This document shows positions 30,330-39,082 of a stretch of 64,000 nt of DNA, one piece after another (the stretch's first letter is position 1; each line of letters starts with the position of its first letter). This DNA is from Halobacteriovorax sp. JY17 (GTDB lineage Bacteria > Bdellovibrionota > Bacteriovoracia > Bacteriovoracales > Bacteriovoracaceae): positions 434,001 through 498,000 of the forward strand of contig NZ_NJER01000002.1 of the NCBI RefSeq assembly GCF_002753895.1, in the 5' to 3' direction. Position numbers and translations under genes: made by a program. The notes below the pieces were generated by a model. The model did not search any database. It was not told where the DNA came from and saw nothing but the letters and a program-made list of their open reading frames with translations.

Positions 30330-32008
30330 TAAAACTTTCCAGATTCCCACTTTTGTAAGTAATGAGTTGGATCTAGTAAGTCACTTCGTCTTTGGAACTT
30401 ATTTCCCTGTGAAGAGAGAGAACCAGACTTAGTACCTTTGAATAATTCAAAGTGCAGCATCGGGCGACAGCAGTTCGAATTCACTTTTCCCATGTATCCA
30501 ACTCGTTGACCCATTTTAACCTTTTTTCCGTTAGAAACGCCACTTTCTTTTTTACCTGTCATTTCTCCGTATCTCACAACAAAACCGCCGCTATGTCTAA
30601 CTTCTAGAGCGTAAGTACCCTGATAGAAGTAGTATAGGTCTCTAAGTACGACTCCTGGAGCAACCGAGAGAATCGGCTCGTCCTTATATCTATAAAGATC
30701 ACAAGCTGCGTGAGATCTCGTTCCGCCACCTCTTCTGGCATTGAACATTCTCATTCCTGAAGTGTAGCTATGTGTTGGTGTTTTCACTGTTGGAAACTCG
30801 CAACATTTTGGATCATCTAAACCTGTAATTTCAATATCTCTTGCAACGTTAATATCAGATTCACTTCTTAAGTATTTGCAGTCAGATTTCTTTTGAACGT
30901 ACTTACTTGCTACCCAACCAATTGTTTGGTCGGCTTCTTCTCTTTCTGAAAATTGAACTTTAATAAATGTGTAAACAACTCCATCAAGAGTGATTTCTTT
31001 TTCTTCTGGCTCAAAAGACTGAAACTTTTTAACTTTCTCTCCAGTGTGTGATTTGAAGATCACTTTATTTAAGTCTTCATTCCTAACATTTAAAGTATTA
31101 CTTGGAACGCAGACAACATCTTCGAAAGAACCTTTCGATTCTATTGGAGTAGTCTTATTGATAATAGTACTTACGTCTTTATTATTTCCTGCGGCTTTTT
31201 CTATTTCATTATTTTTAATGACTTCCCTTTCGAACTCTTCAGTACTTGTAAGAATTTCTTCATTCTCAACAAATTGATTCTCATCATTTGAGAGTAGAGT
31301 TTCTAAATCGTAAGAAGTTTCTGCATCAACAAGATCTAATTTTAGTTTAGATATTGGAGTTGTTCTAATATCTGCTAAAATTTTAGATTCATCCCAGTAA
31401 ACTCCAACGAAAGCAGAAGGTGTTTCTTCTTCTGATAGAGTTTTATAGACTCTAAAGAGAGTGTAATCTCTTCCTTCATTCTTACCAGGGCAATTAAGAT
31501 TATAGTAACTACCTTGTGACTCTGCTAACCAGTATGATGAATTATGCTTTGAAATAATATTTCTTTGTTCAATTGGAAGATTAGAGTGTTCAACTTCAAG
31601 TATATAATCTTCAATTGGAAGAATTGATTTCTTAAATAGGTAACCTTGATCAAGTCTTTGAGAGAACCATCTATTAATGTGAGCATTTGTATTCTTGTTA
31701 ACACCTACAACTTCAACTTTCTCGTAGTTATTCTTCTTCTTGCCATCAATTGATTTAATGATTGATCCATTAACTAAGTGTGACTGCCTTACACCATTAT
31801 AGTTTCTTAGATTTTCAGTATTGCTACTCTTCCAACCCGTGAAGTTACTAATCTTGAATGGAGTAGATTTAGATGGAGAAATTTTACAACCTGCCGCAGG
31901 AATTAATCCTTCTTGATTATCCCAAAGGTAAATTGCTGGATTAGCAAAGGCCTGGGAGCTCAGAGTGGCGAGTATAGGGAGTAAGTAGAGTAATTTCTTG
32001 TTCATCAT
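30329..32008 (-). CDS. Exported M23-like (LytM) protein with SH3 domain
   Basis: The 559-residue protein has a signal peptide (LPILATLSSQAFA). An SH3-like region near residues 305-380 has NTLNVRNEDLNKV and IGWVASKYVQKK. A C-terminal LytM/M23 domain has HAACDLYRY (zinc ligands His and Asp, near 431) and MLHFELF near 518. In active M23 enzymes the second motif is HxH; here the first His is Met. The zinc ligands are kept but the catalytic His is missing, so it may be an inactive, regulatory member such as an amidase activator. NCC before RPMLHFE is also unusual. Confidence 0.8.
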   Translation of the reverse strand: MMNKKLLYLLPILATLSSQAFANPAIYLWDNQEGLIPAAGCKISPSKSTPFKISNFTGWKSSNTENLRNYNGVRQSHLVNGSIIKSIDGKKKNNYEKVEVVGVNKNTNAHINRWFSQRLDQGYLFKKSILPIEDYILEVEHSNLPIEQRNIISKHNSSYWLAESQGSYYNLNCPGKNEGRDYTLFRVYKTLSEEETPSAFVGVYWDESKILADIRTTPISKLKLDLVDAETSYDLETLLSNDENQFVENEEILTSTEEFEREVIKNNEIEKAAGNNKDVSTIINKTTPIESKGSFEDVVCVPSNTLNVRNEDLNKVIFKSHTGEKVKKFQSFEPEEKEITLDGVVYTFIKVQFSEREEADQTIGWVASKYVQKKSDCKYLRSESDINVARDIEITGLDDPKCCEFPTVKTPTHSYTSGMRMFNARRGGGTRSHAACDLYRYKDEPILSVAPGVVLRDLYYFYQGTYALEVRHSGGFVVRYGEMTGKKESGVSNGKKVKMGQRVGYMGKVNSNCCRPMLHFELFKGTKSGSLSSQGNKFQRRSDLLDPTHYLQKWESGKF

Positions 32009-32275
32009 AGACGTTTCTCAGATTTAATTAATAATGCTCTTAGTATAAGGAAAATTGGGAGCTAGACGGGGGACTTTGAAATAATTGCAAAGGGTGTAAA
32101 AAGAATAGACAGTGGGGGATCCCATGTATTTTGGGCAGAGGATTTTCTAATCTTCACTCTTTAGATATTACCTTTTCCCCTCTATCTCATTGAAAATAAA
32201 AAAGAGAAAAGAATTAAATAGTAATTATTACTTTGCATATGTTATCTAGAGGCTCATTGGAGATATACTACTGAT

Positions 32276-33013
32276 ATGAAAGGAATATTAATCTTACTAA
32301 CTATATTTATTAACCTCTCAATTTCTGCGCTAGAGGTGAATATTGGAGTTGAAAACTCTTGGCCTCCCTACGCTGATGAGAATGGGGAGGGTATATCTTC
32401 AAATATTGTGATTGAAGCTTTTAAAGAAGTAGGTGTAAAGGTGAAGCTCCACATTTTTCCCTATACTCGTATTATGGAGATGACAAAGAGGGGAGAGCTC
32501 GATGGTTGTTATAATGTAACTAGAGATAAGAGTACGAACACAAACTTCATCTTTGGAAAAGAGCCAATTCTAAGAACAACAGCTTCTTACTATCAACCAG
32601 TAAACACTCCTTATAAGAAAGAATTAATTGCTGGAGATAAGATTGCTCTTATGAGGGGATACCAATATGGTGATGAGTTTGAAAAAAATAAAGATAGCTA
32701 CATTGAGACCAGAGTAAATACGCAAGAGCAAATTTTAAAATTACTTGAAAGAAATCGAGTAAATGTTGCAATTCTCGCCGATGGAAGTGCAAATTTTCAT
32801 ATAAAGAGATTGAATTTAGAAAATGTTATAAAGAAAGGAGCCGTTCATTTTAATTTGGAAGTCTTCCTTGCATTTTCTAAAGAAAGTAAGAATTCAAAAA
32901 AGTTGGCAGCGCTCTTAGATAAGGGAATTAGTAAATTAAAGAAGAAAGGTGTCTACGAAGACTTACTTCTTGGAAAGAAAAAGGGCCAAAAATCTTTGGC
33001 CCAAAATCCTTAA
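32276..33013 (+). CDS. Periplasmic solute-binding protein, family 3
   Basis: The 245-residue protein has a signal peptide and then LEVNIGVENSWPPYADENGEG, the N-terminus of SBP_bac_3 proteins. FPYTRIMEMTKRGELDGCYN follows. It resembles the stand-alone polar amino-acid binding proteins common in gammaproteobacteria. No ABC permease or ATPase is adjacent, so it may act with a distant transporter or as a sensor. Its last codons contain the hairpin that terminates the convergent aminotransferase gene. Confidence 0.8.
   Translation: MKGILILLTIFINLSISALEVNIGVENSWPPYADENGEGISSNIVIEAFKEVGVKVKLHIFPYTRIMEMTKRGELDGCYNVTRDKSTNTNFIFGKEPILRTTASYYQPVNTPYKKELIAGDKIALMRGYQYGDEFEKNKDSYIETRVNTQEQILKLLERNRVNVAILADGSANFHIKRLNLENVIKKGAVHFNLEVFLAFSKESKNSKKLAALLDKGISKLKKKGVYEDLLLGKKKGQKSLAQNP
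32976..33002 (-). terminator. Intrinsic terminator for the aminotransferase gene, inside the neighbouring CDS
   Basis: GGGCCAAA-AATC-TTTGGCCC has a perfect 8-bp stem; on the minus strand it runs into TTTTTCTTT. It lies within the last 12 codons of the plus-strand gene. Confidence 0.8.
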
Positions 33014-34101
33014 GAATTTTTAATTAAATCACTGACAAATTTTATTTGCTCTTCACTGGTAAAAGCACTAATTGGAAGGCAGAGAGTTCTTCCTGCAAAT
33101 GCCTTTGCGTTCTCGTCTTCACCCTCATGACCTCTAAATGGAGTCATCTCACTTATGGCCTGGTCATAGAAAGGAGTTGTAGATACGCCATTGTCGGCTA
33201 AGACCTTTGCAAGATTAGCTCTTGTCTCTTTACTGTCACATTGAACAGGATAGAGGTGCCATGATGATGTTTCTAGAAAACTTACAGGAAGAAGTTTTAC
33301 CTTCGATCCTTCTAAGTGCTTGTGATACATCTTCGCAATTTCTTTTCTTGATTTATTATATTCTTCAATCATTTCGAGTTTCTTGTAAAGAACAGCTGCT
33401 TGAATATGATCACAACGAGAATTTCTCCCGTACATATGCTCGTCGCCTCTTCCATGGTTTCCGATCGTTTTAATTTTCTTGTAGAGATCCTCTGTTGGAA
33501 CTAGTACCGCTCCTGCATCGCCAAAAGCTGCAAGGTTCTTTGTAGGATAGAAAGAAAAAGTTGAAAGATTATTTGAAGAACCAACAGGACCAGAAGGAAG
33601 AAAAGTTCCTTGTGCTTGGGCAGCATCTTCAATAATTTTAACTCCTCTTGGATTACAAATATCTTCAATTTCTTTTATAGGAGCAGGTAGTCCGTAAATA
33701 TGAACAGGAATAACTGCTTTTAGTGCGTGAGCTTCAATCATCCTCTCTACCGATTTAGGGCAAATTAAACCATTTTCTGGATTAATGTCGATATAGACAG
33801 GAGTTGCGCCTCTATTTAAAACTGCTTCAATTGTTGCGTAGAAAGTTATTCCTGGAACACCAACTTTATCACCGTGGCCGATACCTAAAACTTCTAATGC
33901 AATTTCAATCGCATCTGTTCCGTTGCCAACCAAGGCGCAGTAATTTGCTTTTTGCATAGATGCAAAATCTTTTTCGAATTTGTGGTTATACTCACCTTCT
34001 GCGAAGGCGTTGTTGTCAATGATTTCTCCGATGATATCTTTGACCTCTTTTCTAAATTTCTCATTGTGTAAATTTTGAAAGTCGTAAAATGAAATTTCCA
34101 T
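33010..34101 (-). CDS. DegT/DnrJ/EryC1/StrS aminotransferase
   Basis: The 363-residue PLP enzyme has ALVGNGTDAIEIALEVLGI near residue 57, IEDAAQAQG (PLP-ring Asp), and SFYPTKNLAAFGDAG with the Schiff-base Lys near residue 187. These enzymes aminate nucleotide-linked keto-sugars for LPS, O-antigen or modified glycans. The stop codon overlaps the convergent gene by 4 bases. No other sugar-nucleotide gene is adjacent. Confidence 0.9.
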   Translation of the reverse strand: MEISFYDFQNLHNEKFRKEVKDIIGEIIDNNAFAEGEYNHKFEKDFASMQKANYCALVGNGTDAIEIALEVLGIGHGDKVGVPGITFYATIEAVLNRGATPVYIDINPENGLICPKSVERMIEAHALKAVIPVHIYGLPAPIKEIEDICNPRGVKIIEDAAQAQGTFLPSGPVGSSNNLSTFSFYPTKNLAAFGDAGAVLVPTEDLYKKIKTIGNHGRGDEHMYGRNSRCDHIQAAVLYKKLEMIEEYNKSRKEIAKMYHKHLEGSKVKLLPVSFLETSSWHLYPVQCDSKETRANLAKVLADNGVSTTPFYDQAISEMTPFRGHEGEDENAKAFAGRTLCLPISAFTSEEQIKFVSDLIKNS

Positions 34102-34187
34102 CTCTATAGTCCTAGGATAAAGGTATATAAAATGGAGTATAACAGCGTTTTTTTCTAAGAGCTATATGCTTTCTAAGGCACAAAGTG

Positions 34188-34427
34188 TTAGTTCTTCTTT
34201 GTCCAGCTCTCTAATATTTGAGCGGCTTTCTTGGCCATTTGAGGATCTTTAAGTTTTGAATTAATAGATTTTATGTAGGCTTCTATTTCGGCCTTCTCAT
34301 TCACTGATTGACTTTGACCTGTAGTTTTTGGTCTTTCTTGCTCAGCAGTTGCTAGGGATAGAGCAGGACGGGCCTGCTCTTTAACTTTCTTATCTTTGAA
34401 TAGATTTTGTATTTTCTTTAGTCCCAT
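34188..34427 (-). CDS. Small hypothetical protein
   Basis: This 79-residue protein is basic at the N-terminus (MGLKKIQNLFKDKKVKEQ), has a polar linker, and ends in a helical segment (MAKKAAQILESWTKK). No family is recognised. It starts 8 bp after the previous small gene, so the two form one transcript. Confidence 0.55.
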   Translation of the reverse strand: MGLKKIQNLFKDKKVKEQARPALSLATAEQERPKTTGQSQSVNEKAEIEAYIKSINSKLKDPQMAKKAAQILESWTKKN

Positions 34428-34435
34428 AGTGTAAC

Positions 34436-34669
34436 TTACGCCGCCACTTCAGGAGTTCTCTTAGATTTTTGGTAGAATTGAACAACTTTGTCCATATGGT
34501 CTTCAATGATTTCGTATAATTCTAATTTTGTTTCTCTAGGATCCATTCCTTCTGGCATGGCAGAGTAAATGACCTCTTCGTTAACTTCTGTAAAAACATA
34601 CCAAGTGTTACCAAGTTTTTGGAATAGGACTTCTGATTGTGCTTGTACTTGTGTGTTTTGAGTTGTCAT
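34436..34669 (-). CDS. Small hypothetical protein
   Basis: The 77-residue protein has LFQKLGNTWYVFTEVNEEVIY, a strand-rich half, then an acidic helix (KLELYEIIEDHMDKVVQFYQ). GGAGGG upstream of the ATG is a good ribosome binding site. Its function is unknown; it resembles small conserved proteins of this lineage in style only. Confidence 0.6.
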   Translation of the reverse strand: MTTQNTQVQAQSEVLFQKLGNTWYVFTEVNEEVIYSAMPEGMDPRETKLELYEIIEDHMDKVVQFYQKSKRTPEVAA

Positions 34670-34839
34670 GTAGTGCCCTCCGTTCTGGACTGTAATAGAT
34701 TCTCATCCTGAGACTCTTATTGTTTCTACATAACTTATCGATGTTCCCTGTCAAAACTTTAGACATTTTTTCATGAGGTAAGTTGTCGAAAATATTGACA
34801 CTTTTGAAGTTTTTTTTTAGTTGAGTGGTTTAGTCTGCT

Positions 34840-35883
34840 TTAGTAATTAGCTTGGATACCCATATAGAGGCTGTAGGTAGCACTAAAACCAAAATCGACT
34901 TGATTAGATTCATTCCAAAAGCTCTCAATTTGCGCTTCACTCTTTGTTGTTAGGGAGTAGGGAAGATTGAAATTTGTTTCTGCACCAAAGACAAAATCAA
35001 TTCCTGTCTCGGGAATAAAATCTCTAATATTGTAAGAGAATCCTAGCTTTGGTGTAATAGAATAACCGCTGAATAATCTCTCTTCAAAATTATCTGATCT
35101 TGTTGATTGCTCAACAGAGTAGCGGTGAAGATTGTAAGTAAATGCGCCGTAAGTAGATAGAGATCTATTTTCTGTTCTATAGACATCGTAAGATATGTAG
35201 GGACCAACTCCAATCTCTCCATGAGTTTCTTGGGCGGTTCTATCGTTAGTGATGAAGTAAACACTTCTCTGTCCATGTATTTGTAAAATCCCTCCAAAGT
35301 AGAGTCTGTCATACGAATCGAAATCAACCTTTCGTGTATAGGTTGTAACGAATGAGTAGCGACTTCCAATATCTTCTTCTAAAATATTTGACCCATAGTT
35401 AAATCCTGTCTTGCTCGCTGGACCCATTCCAAAACTCATAGAAGCTCTGGCCTTATTTTGCGCAACAAGTGGATAACCTTTCTCTAGAGGTTCTTCTATT
35501 CTATAGTCTGTAGGGTCGTAATCGGCGTAGGAATTCATCTGTACTTCTGATTCTCTCGCATCATTGTAAATGACTTTGACAAACTTCTTTGGAATCCAAG
35601 CATCTTGTCCAGCCGTCGTAAATGTTTTTAGAAATTCAACATCTTCTCTTTCTTCGTTGAGTGCTAAGCCTTCAGAGTTTACATTATAATTCACGGCCCA
35701 AGGGCTTCTAACAATACCTTGTCTATGAATAACTAAATTTCTTCCCTTTCTAACTCTTTGAAGAACTTGAGACTTTAGTGATGGCCGTTTTAAAAGAGGA
35801 GCTTCTAAGACAATCACTTGAGCTTCAAGAGCAAAGATATGGGAAGATAGAATAAAGAAGAAAAATATTTTTAAAGCATCCAT
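34840..35883 (-). CDS. Exported SH3-like plus beta-barrel protein
   Basis: The 347-residue protein has a signal peptide and then VIVLEAPLLKRPSLKSQVLQ, an SH3-type opening. The C-terminal 200 residues consist of alternating strands rich in Tyr, Phe and Gly (GVGPYISYDVYR, YGAFTYNLHRY) and end SLYMGIQANY. An outer-membrane beta barrel is likely. Its start overlaps the stop of the similar gene upstream by 13 bases. Confidence 0.65.
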   Translation of the reverse strand: MDALKIFFFFILSSHIFALEAQVIVLEAPLLKRPSLKSQVLQRVRKGRNLVIHRQGIVRSPWAVNYNVNSEGLALNEEREDVEFLKTFTTAGQDAWIPKKFVKVIYNDARESEVQMNSYADYDPTDYRIEEPLEKGYPLVAQNKARASMSFGMGPASKTGFNYGSNILEEDIGSRYSFVTTYTRKVDFDSYDRLYFGGILQIHGQRSVYFITNDRTAQETHGEIGVGPYISYDVYRTENRSLSTYGAFTYNLHRYSVEQSTRSDNFEERLFSGYSITPKLGFSYNIRDFIPETGIDFVFGAETNFNLPYSLTTKSEAQIESFWNESNQVDFGFSATYSLYMGIQANY

Positions 35884-36905
35884 GTATATTGATATCCCAC
35901 TGTAAAAGCATTTTGGTTCATTGATTCTTTCTCATTTGAAAAGCTCGATTGACCTTGAAGCTCACCTTTTATTGAAGTCTTTATAAAAGAACTTTCAAAA
36001 CCGAGAGAAAGGTTTCCATAATTTGTTTTATAAACGCCCTCAATTCCCGCAATCCATGCAAGACTTGAGAGCTGGGCATCGCCAAGTTCTGAGCTTGCAT
36101 TAAAACTTAGCGACTTTTTCACAGCGAATTGAGTATTGAAATTAAAGTTAGTAGTTTTAAAAAAGTCATACTTTATTGTTGGGCCAATAGATATTGCCTT
36201 CCAGATAATAGATTCTGAATCGCTCTCGGCTTTTCCCGATTGATAGTCGAAGGCCATCCCAAAATCAATTGGGAGAAGTGAATTGAAATATCCTTTAAGG
36301 CTAATGGAATTTGATTTCGCAGCTTCAAGTTTACTACTGGCAAGAGTATTCAAAGATTTAAAGTCTGTGGTTTCACTTCTATAAAGTAAGTGAAATTCAA
36401 CTGGGATAGTTCTATCAACTATGTGGTAGCGACTCTTCTTTGGATAAATTTTATTTCCAGGAATAGTTGATCTGATCTTTATTACTTCTTCTATGAACGC
36501 CAAGTTTTTCGTAAGTGTCTTGTACTTAATTTCATTTTTCTTATTATAAATATATGACCACTTTCCACCGTAGAAAACTTCTCTTGCAGAGACGAATAAC
36601 TTTTCTTTATTCTTTAAAACCTTTTCTCCGTTCACTTCATATATAGGGGACTGCTTCATTAACACAGCATAGAGTTTTGTTGGAGTTTGTGGTGTTTTTC
36701 TAATAAACTCTTTAGGAATATATTTCTTATATTTTTGATCGTCGGTATCTAGAACATCTGAAAGAGAGTCTAGCGATTTGAAGTTAATATCTTCATCTAG
36801 GAATTGATCGAGAGCATCTGTCGAAGGTTCAACTATTGCAATCTCATTAGCAAAGCTTGCACTAGATAAGAGAAGAGAAATACAGAAACTAACAATTATC
36901 TTCAA
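35871..36905 (-). CDS. Exported SH3-like plus beta-barrel protein, paralogue of neighbour
   Basis: The 344-residue protein has signal peptide MKIIVSFCISLLLSSASFA. A region near residues 75-130 resembles the neighbour's SH3-like part (KLYAVLMKQSPIYEVNGEKV). The C-terminal half is barrel-like (ISIGPTIKYDFFK, NLSLGFESSFIK, FTVGYQYTWML). It overlaps the Nudix gene by 17 bases. The pair probably arose by tandem duplication. Confidence 0.65.
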   Translation of the reverse strand: MKIIVSFCISLLLSSASFANEIAIVEPSTDALDQFLDEDINFKSLDSLSDVLDTDDQKYKKYIPKEFIRKTPQTPTKLYAVLMKQSPIYEVNGEKVLKNKEKLFVSAREVFYGGKWSYIYNKKNEIKYKTLTKNLAFIEEVIKIRSTIPGNKIYPKKSRYHIVDRTIPVEFHLLYRSETTDFKSLNTLASSKLEAAKSNSISLKGYFNSLLPIDFGMAFDYQSGKAESDSESIIWKAISIGPTIKYDFFKTTNFNFNTQFAVKKSLSFNASSELGDAQLSSLAWIAGIEGVYKTNYGNLSLGFESSFIKTSIKGELQGQSSFSNEKESMNQNAFTVGYQYTWML

Positions 36906-37317
36906 GCCAATCCCTCGCTACTGAAAATGATTTCCAATTTGATTCGTATCCAAAACTCTCTCTTGTAACTTCTTTTAAGAGAAGCCATTTATAATCTTGG
37001 TGCTCTTCACGACTAATTTTTATTTCTATTTCTTCCTCTTCAACCTTTGCTAAAAAGACTTTCTCTAGAACATCTTTTTTCCATCTATCAGTAAACTCAA
37101 ACTGAAGATTGAGTTCAACGAGGGTTGCAACGATTCCTGTCTCTTCTTCGAGTTCTCGCTTGGCCGCGCTATAAAAGGTCTCTCCTTCATCAACGGAGCC
37201 AGTAACATTTTGCCAATATTCATCTCGGTCTGTATTGGTTTGCAATAGGAGTAATTTATTTAGATTTTCTCCGCCAATGACTACAACTTGAATTTTTCTG
37301 TGAGTTAGATTTTCCAT
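36889..37317 (-). CDS. Nudix hydrolase, NudB-like
   Basis: The 142-residue protein has the full Nudix box, GSVDEGETFYSAAKRELEEE followed by TGI. YWQNVTGSVDEGE closely follows the pattern of dihydroneopterin triphosphate pyrophosphatase (NudB), an enzyme of folate synthesis. Other Nudix substrates cannot be excluded. It heads the transcript with the two barrel-like genes. Confidence 0.85.
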   Translation of the reverse strand: MENLTHRKIQVVVIGGENLNKLLLLQTNTDRDEYWQNVTGSVDEGETFYSAAKRELEEETGIVATLVELNLQFEFTDRWKKDVLEKVFLAKVEEEEIEIKISREEHQDYKWLLLKEVTRESFGYESNWKSFSVARDWLEDNC

Positions 37318-37469
37318 ACTTTATTATAACCCATACGGGAAAGTAGTGAGTTAGCGGACAAAATGTTTTACGCATGGCAATGTAGGGATCATTTTTAAGT
37401 AGTATTTTCTACGCGTCATGGCCCTGTTTCATTGCTACTCAGTGAGCAAAATGATATGAATATAGAACT

Positions 37470-38132
37470 ATGGCGGACATAAACACTTTTCTACACACAC
37501 TAGCAACGTGTCTACCGGGATTTTTAATTGGAGTTGTATTCCACGAATACGCCCATGCTTACGTGGCCACAAAATTTGGTGACGATACTCCCGAGCGATA
37601 CGGTCGACTAACACTGAACCCAGCATCTCACGCAGATATTATGGGGACTATTATCTTTCCTATTGGTTTGATGGTTTTTGGTATGACTCCTTTTGGGTGG
37701 GCAAAGCCAGTACCAGTGAACCCTGCTAGATTTAAAAAATATAAAATGGGATCGTTCTGGGTAGCTTTTGCTGGGCCTGGAGCAAATATTATTATTTCTA
37801 TTCTTTGCTCATTTCTCTTTGTTCTAATTTCATTAAAAGTGCCGGCGACAATTGGATTTAAAGATGCCCTTGTACAAATGCTTAGATATTCAGTTCTAAT
37901 AAACTTAGTTCTTGCAGTATTTAACCTCATTCCATTTCCTCCTCTTGATGGATCGAAAATGGTAATGGCCTACTTAGATTACAATGCAGCTAGAAAGTAT
38001 GAAGAGCTTCAAAGGTTCACATTTATTTTCTTTATTTTATTATGGACGACAAATATATTCTCTTACATGTTGAGACCAGTTTTTGGACTATCTGACATGC
38101 TTACGGGAATGTTTTATATGCTTCTAAGCTAA
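37470..38132 (+). CDS. Site-2 protease family (M50) membrane peptidase
   Basis: The 220-residue integral membrane protein has the zinc motif VVFHEYAHAYVA near residue 22 and the third-ligand motif NLIPFPPLDGSK near residue 150. Four to six membrane segments are present. This short M50 group (YwhC/Rv-type) has few characterised members; substrates are unknown. It precedes scpA by 15 bp and is probably cotranscribed. Confidence 0.9.
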   Translation: MADINTFLHTLATCLPGFLIGVVFHEYAHAYVATKFGDDTPERYGRLTLNPASHADIMGTIIFPIGLMVFGMTPFGWAKPVPVNPARFKKYKMGSFWVAFAGPGANIIISILCSFLFVLISLKVPATIGFKDALVQMLRYSVLINLVLAVFNLIPFPPLDGSKMVMAYLDYNAARKYEELQRFTFIFFILLWTTNIFSYMLRPVFGLSDMLTGMFYMLLS

Positions 38133-38147
38133 CGATCGGAGTATTTG

Positions 38148-39065
38148 ATGCTGGATACAACTATTCAGGTTAAAACAGATAATTTTGATGGGCCCCTAGG
38201 GCTTCTGCTCTTACTCGTTCAAAAAGAAGAGATGAGTGTAAAGGACTTAGATCTAACTAAGATTACAAGTCAGTACTTAGGTTATATCGCTGAAATGCGC
38301 GAACTGAACTTTGACGTTGCTGGTGATTATCTCTACCTTGCAGCAACTCTTCTACTTTTAAAGTCAAAGAGCTGTATTACTGAAGAAGAGCAGGAAAGAC
38401 TTAAGGATCAAATCGGAGACGGAGAAGGACTAAATATTACTTCTCAGTCTGAGTTAATTAGAAGACTGGAAGAACTTCAACACTTTCAAAAAATGGGTGA
38501 GAAGCTTTGGGGATTACCAAAGCAGAATGAAGATATTTTCGTAAAACCAAAAGTTAATCGTAAAGCAATTGTGAACTCAATACTTACTCCAATGGAGCTT
38601 GATAAGTTGACTCTATCGATGATGGACTTCTTATTTAGAGAAAAGAGAAAGTATACGGTTGTTAAAAGAGATAGACTCTCTATTAAAGAGAAGCTTGTTT
38701 TCTTAAAGCAACATTTGAGCGTCGGGCAAAAAACGACCCTGCAAGACCTTCTTGATAATGATGGTGGAGCAAATCTTGATAATAAGGTTATCACTTTCAT
38801 TTCACTTCTTGAGCTTGCAAGGCTTCAGCGTCTTGAGGTTTTCCAAAATGAAGATCTAGGAAGTGTCTATGTTGATGTTGTTAGATCTTTAGAAGATTTT
38901 GATGTGACACAAGCAGATGGTTTTGAAGATGAAGACGAGCTAGCAGAGAAGGCCATTAGTGATGAAATTGCTAATACAATTGCTGCAAACGGTGTTGAAA
39001 TTTCAGAAGAATTAAATGTTAAAGCAGAGCCTGAACAGGTAAATGAAGAAGTCATTCTTCAATAA
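38148..39065 (+). CDS. scpA: Segregation and condensation protein A
   Basis: The ATG at 38148 has GGAG 8 bases upstream. The product opens with FDGPLGLLLLLVQKEEMSVK, the kleisin N-terminus that binds SMC, and has LAATLLLLKSKSC. The C-terminus has the winged helix (VITFISLLELARLQRLEVFQ). It is 305 residues, slightly longer than usual owing to an acidic tail. It acts with ScpB and Smc in chromosome compaction. Confidence 0.95.
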   Translation: MLDTTIQVKTDNFDGPLGLLLLLVQKEEMSVKDLDLTKITSQYLGYIAEMRELNFDVAGDYLYLAATLLLLKSKSCITEEEQERLKDQIGDGEGLNITSQSELIRRLEELQHFQKMGEKLWGLPKQNEDIFVKPKVNRKAIVNSILTPMELDKLTLSMMDFLFREKRKYTVVKRDRLSIKEKLVFLKQHLSVGQKTTLQDLLDNDGGANLDNKVITFISLLELARLQRLEVFQNEDLGSVYVDVVRSLEDFDVTQADGFEDEDELAEKAISDEIANTIAANGVEISEELNVKAEPEQVNEEVILQ

Positions 39066-39082
39066 TATTTTGAGAGAGATAT

